The notes beneath the pieces were generated by a model that saw only the letters and a program-made list of their open reading frames with translations, searched no databases and was not told where the DNA came from. A stretch of DNA of 7,086 nt from Bacillota bacterium (GTDB lineage: Bacteria > Bacillota_I > Bacilli_A > RFN20 > CAG-826), in contig DOQE01000107.1 of the NCBI GenBank assembly GCA_003512585.1, positions 1-7,086 of the forward strand. The letters run 5' to 3'. Every line of letters begins with the position of its first letter. Position 1 is the stretch's first letter. Below are positions 5,944-7,086 of the stretch, one piece after another. The translations under genes were made by a program, and so were the position numbers.

Positions 5944-6786
5944 TTATTCTTCGGTTTTCTTTTCAATTCCTTCACCAACGTGATAGATGAAGAATTTAAC
6001 AATGGAAACACCGTTTTCTTTTAAAACTTGGGCAACTGTCTTTGTATCATCATAGACAAAGGGTTGTTCAAGTAAGCAAGAAGCGGATAAAACCTTAGCA
6101 ACTTTATTCTTAACAATATTGGCTTTGACTTGTTCTGGCTTGTTGGCTAGCTTTTCATCGGTAGCAACTTCGTTTTTTGCAATTTCGGTTTCTCTTGCAA
6201 CTACATCAGCCGGAACATCTTCGCTTGATAAATAGGAAGGATTGGCCGAAACAACATTCATGGCAAAGGCCTTATTTAAATCCCCGCAATCCTTGGATAA
6301 CAATACCAAGGCAGAAATCTTGCCTTGCCCATGGCTATAATGTCCAAAGGCTTGTCCTTCAGAGGCAGTTAAAACCTCAAAACGACGTAAAACAAACTTT
6401 TCACCCATGGCAATGGTAGCTTCGGCAAACAAATCTTTTGTAAGTTCGCTAGCTTCTTCAATGCTAACTGGATTCTTTTCAAGGATTACTTGGGTAACCT
6501 TATCAACAAGATCATGGAACTTCTCGGAAGAAGAAACGAAGTCAGTTTCGCAGTTAACTTCAACAATGGCGGCTTTGTGGCATTTTTCGCAAACTTTGAT
6601 ATTTGTTAAACCTTCAGCAGCAACTCTACCTGCTTTAGAAGCGGCTTTGGCAATACCTTTTTCACGAAGGACATCGATGGCTTTTTCAATATCTCCATCA
6701 ACTTCAAGAAGTGCCTTTTTGCAATCCATAATACCGGCACCGGTACGATCACGAAGAGCTTTGATTTGATCAATGGTAACAGCCAT
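5944..6786 (-). CDS. tsf: Elongation factor Ts
   Basis: Guanine-nucleotide exchange factor of 280 residues that releases GDP from EF-Tu during translation. The N-terminal UBA-like domain (about 4-44) contains RDRTGAGIMDCKKAL (12-26) and is followed by the core motif CETDFV (79-84), where D82 and F83 correspond to the EF-Tu-contacting pair. The core domain continues through GHYSHGQGKISAL (148-160), and the C-terminal module runs from LLEQPFVYDD (238-247) to GEGIEKK (271-277). An unusual CEKCH at 66-70 stands shortly before C79. The start is 2 nt after the rpsB stop, with AAGGAG lying in the last rpsB codons 7 nt before the ATG, so translation is coupled. The ending TEE is short and acidic. Codon use is less AT-rich than in the downstream lipid genes, as expected for high expression. 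Confidence 0.98.
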   Translation of the reverse strand: MAVTIDQIKALRDRTGAGIMDCKKALLEVDGDIEKAIDVLREKGIAKAASKAGRVAAEGLTNIKVCEKCHKAAIVEVNCETDFVSSSEKFHDLVDKVTQVILEKNPVSIEEASELTKDLFAEATIAMGEKFVLRRFEVLTASEGQAFGHYSHGQGKISALVLLSKDCGDLNKAFAMNVVSANPSYLSSEDVPADVVARETEIAKNEVATDEKLANKPEQVKANIVKNKVAKVLSASCLLEQPFVYDDTKTVAQVLKENGVSIVKFFIYHVGEGIEKKTEE

Positions 6787-6788
6787 TT

Positions 6789-7086
6789 TTATTCTCCTTC
6801 TTTTTTATCGGTTTCTTTTTCGTCTTTTTTATCAGCGGTCTTTTCTTCGCCTTTTTTAACAGCTTCGCCTTTTTTGGCGGCAAAACGAGCTTGGCGTTCG
6901 GCTTGCATCTTGGCAAAGCGTTCTTCTCTAGCTTTTCTAGCGGCTCTAATGGCAGCGCGATGTTGTTCGGCGGCTACATCGGCGACGCGGATAGCATCGG
7001 CCATGGTGGCTTCTTCGCCTTCATCAACAGTATATGCAATTTCAGTTAATCCGCCATTTGTGCGAGCTTCGACAACGGCATCGGCC
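6789..7086 (-). CDS. rpsB: 30S ribosomal protein S2, C-terminal part with long charged extension (5' end outside window)
   Basis: The open frame enters at the window edge and ends in TAA at 6791-6789, showing the last 98 residues. The first eight, ADAVVEAR, match the usual S2 ending (MADAVIEGR in many bacteria). Most S2 proteins stop shortly after this point, but here about 90 more residues follow: a short acidic linker, an Ala/Arg/Glu-rich stretch that should form one long charged helix (about 28-70 of the visible part), and a low-complexity tail of Lys, Glu and Asp ending KKEGE. The ATG at 7004 is internal and not a start, because the frame is open upstream with S2 sequence. Identity is supported by the tsf gene directly downstream, the near-universal rpsB-tsf pair. 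S2 binds the 30S body near the S1 and Shine-Dalgarno region; the role of the tail is unknown. Confidence 0.88.
   Translation of the reverse strand, partial: ADAVVEARTNGGLTEIAYTVDEGEEATMADAIRVADVAAEQHRAAIRAARKAREERFAKMQAERQARFAAKKGEAVKKGEEKTADKKDEKETDKKEGE

Noticed and set aside
6177..6769. Plus-strand open frames of 80 and 120 codons, and one of 66 codons opposite pyrH (5525-5725)
   Set aside because: They are shadows of tsf and pyrH on the opposite strand, with no initiation signals or plausible protein features.
6789..7004. A stand-alone 71-residue charged protein starting at ATG 7004
   Set aside because: The frame is open upstream to the window edge and carries the S2 C-terminal signature, so this ATG is internal to rpsB.
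1..7086. CRISPR arrays, tRNA or rRNA genes, insertion sequences, or a hidden defence or novel multi-gene system
   Set aside because: No regularly spaced repeats, tRNA-like cloverleaf or transposase were seen, and conserved housekeeping genes occupy nearly all of the window with gaps under 100 bases.

Overview
The window is a gene-dense, AT-rich stretch of a bacterial chromosome in which every gene I can support lies on the minus strand. In transcription order (right to left) it holds the 3' end of rpsB, then tsf, pyrH, frr, uppS, cdsA, dxr, rseP and the first 64 codons of a gene that is probably polC. This rpsB-tsf-pyrH-frr-uppS-cdsA-dxr-rseP-(proS)-polC order is a classic conserved cluster of Firmicutes and related low-GC lineages. 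AT-rich codon use, strong Shine-Dalgarno sites, a likely PolC-type polymerase and the long charged tail on ribosomal protein S2 suggest an uncultured Bacilli, Erysipelotrichia or RF39-like (Mollicutes-adjacent) organism. About 2,280 codons of recognisable genes use TGG for tryptophan with no in-frame TGA, and TGA serves as a stop twice, so the code looks like the standard bacterial one, not the Mycoplasma code. Placement below this level is inference.

Layout. Positions 5944-7086 hold rpsB (partial) and tsf, 2 nt apart and translationally coupled, ended by a strong intrinsic terminator at 5904-5933. Positions 4555-5851 hold pyrH and frr, with a candidate promoter just after the tsf terminator; this unit also ends in an intrinsic terminator (4512-4534). 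Positions 1-4455 hold uppS, cdsA, dxr, rseP and the probable polC start. These genes overlap or nearly touch (8-nt overlap, 4-nt ATGA overlap, 1-nt TAATG overlap, 9-nt gap), so they are almost certainly one transcript. The short region before uppS carries a perfect 9-bp inverted repeat and a TATAAT box but no normal ribosome binding site.

Function. rpsB, tsf and frr serve translation (small subunit, EF-Tu recycling, ribosome recycling). pyrH makes UDP for pyrimidine nucleotides. dxr is the committed step of the MEP isoprenoid pathway, uppS elongates isoprenoids to the undecaprenyl carrier lipid, and cdsA makes CDP-diacylglycerol for phospholipids. rseP is an intramembrane site-2 protease. The cluster therefore joins protein synthesis and envelope-lipid synthesis, with a DNA polymerase probably at its end.

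Two start sites should be read differently from the longest open frame: pyrH begins at 5851, not 5863, and dxr at 2703, not 2718. The content is mostly conserved housekeeping, and I see no new multi-gene system. The unusual points are the RseP periplasmic-side region (no recognisable PDZ domain), the S2 tail, a CxxCH motif in EF-Ts, the operator-like palindrome before uppS, and the missing proS between rseP and polC. No gene-free stretch exceeds 100 bases. I saw no tRNA, rRNA, CRISPR array or mobile element.
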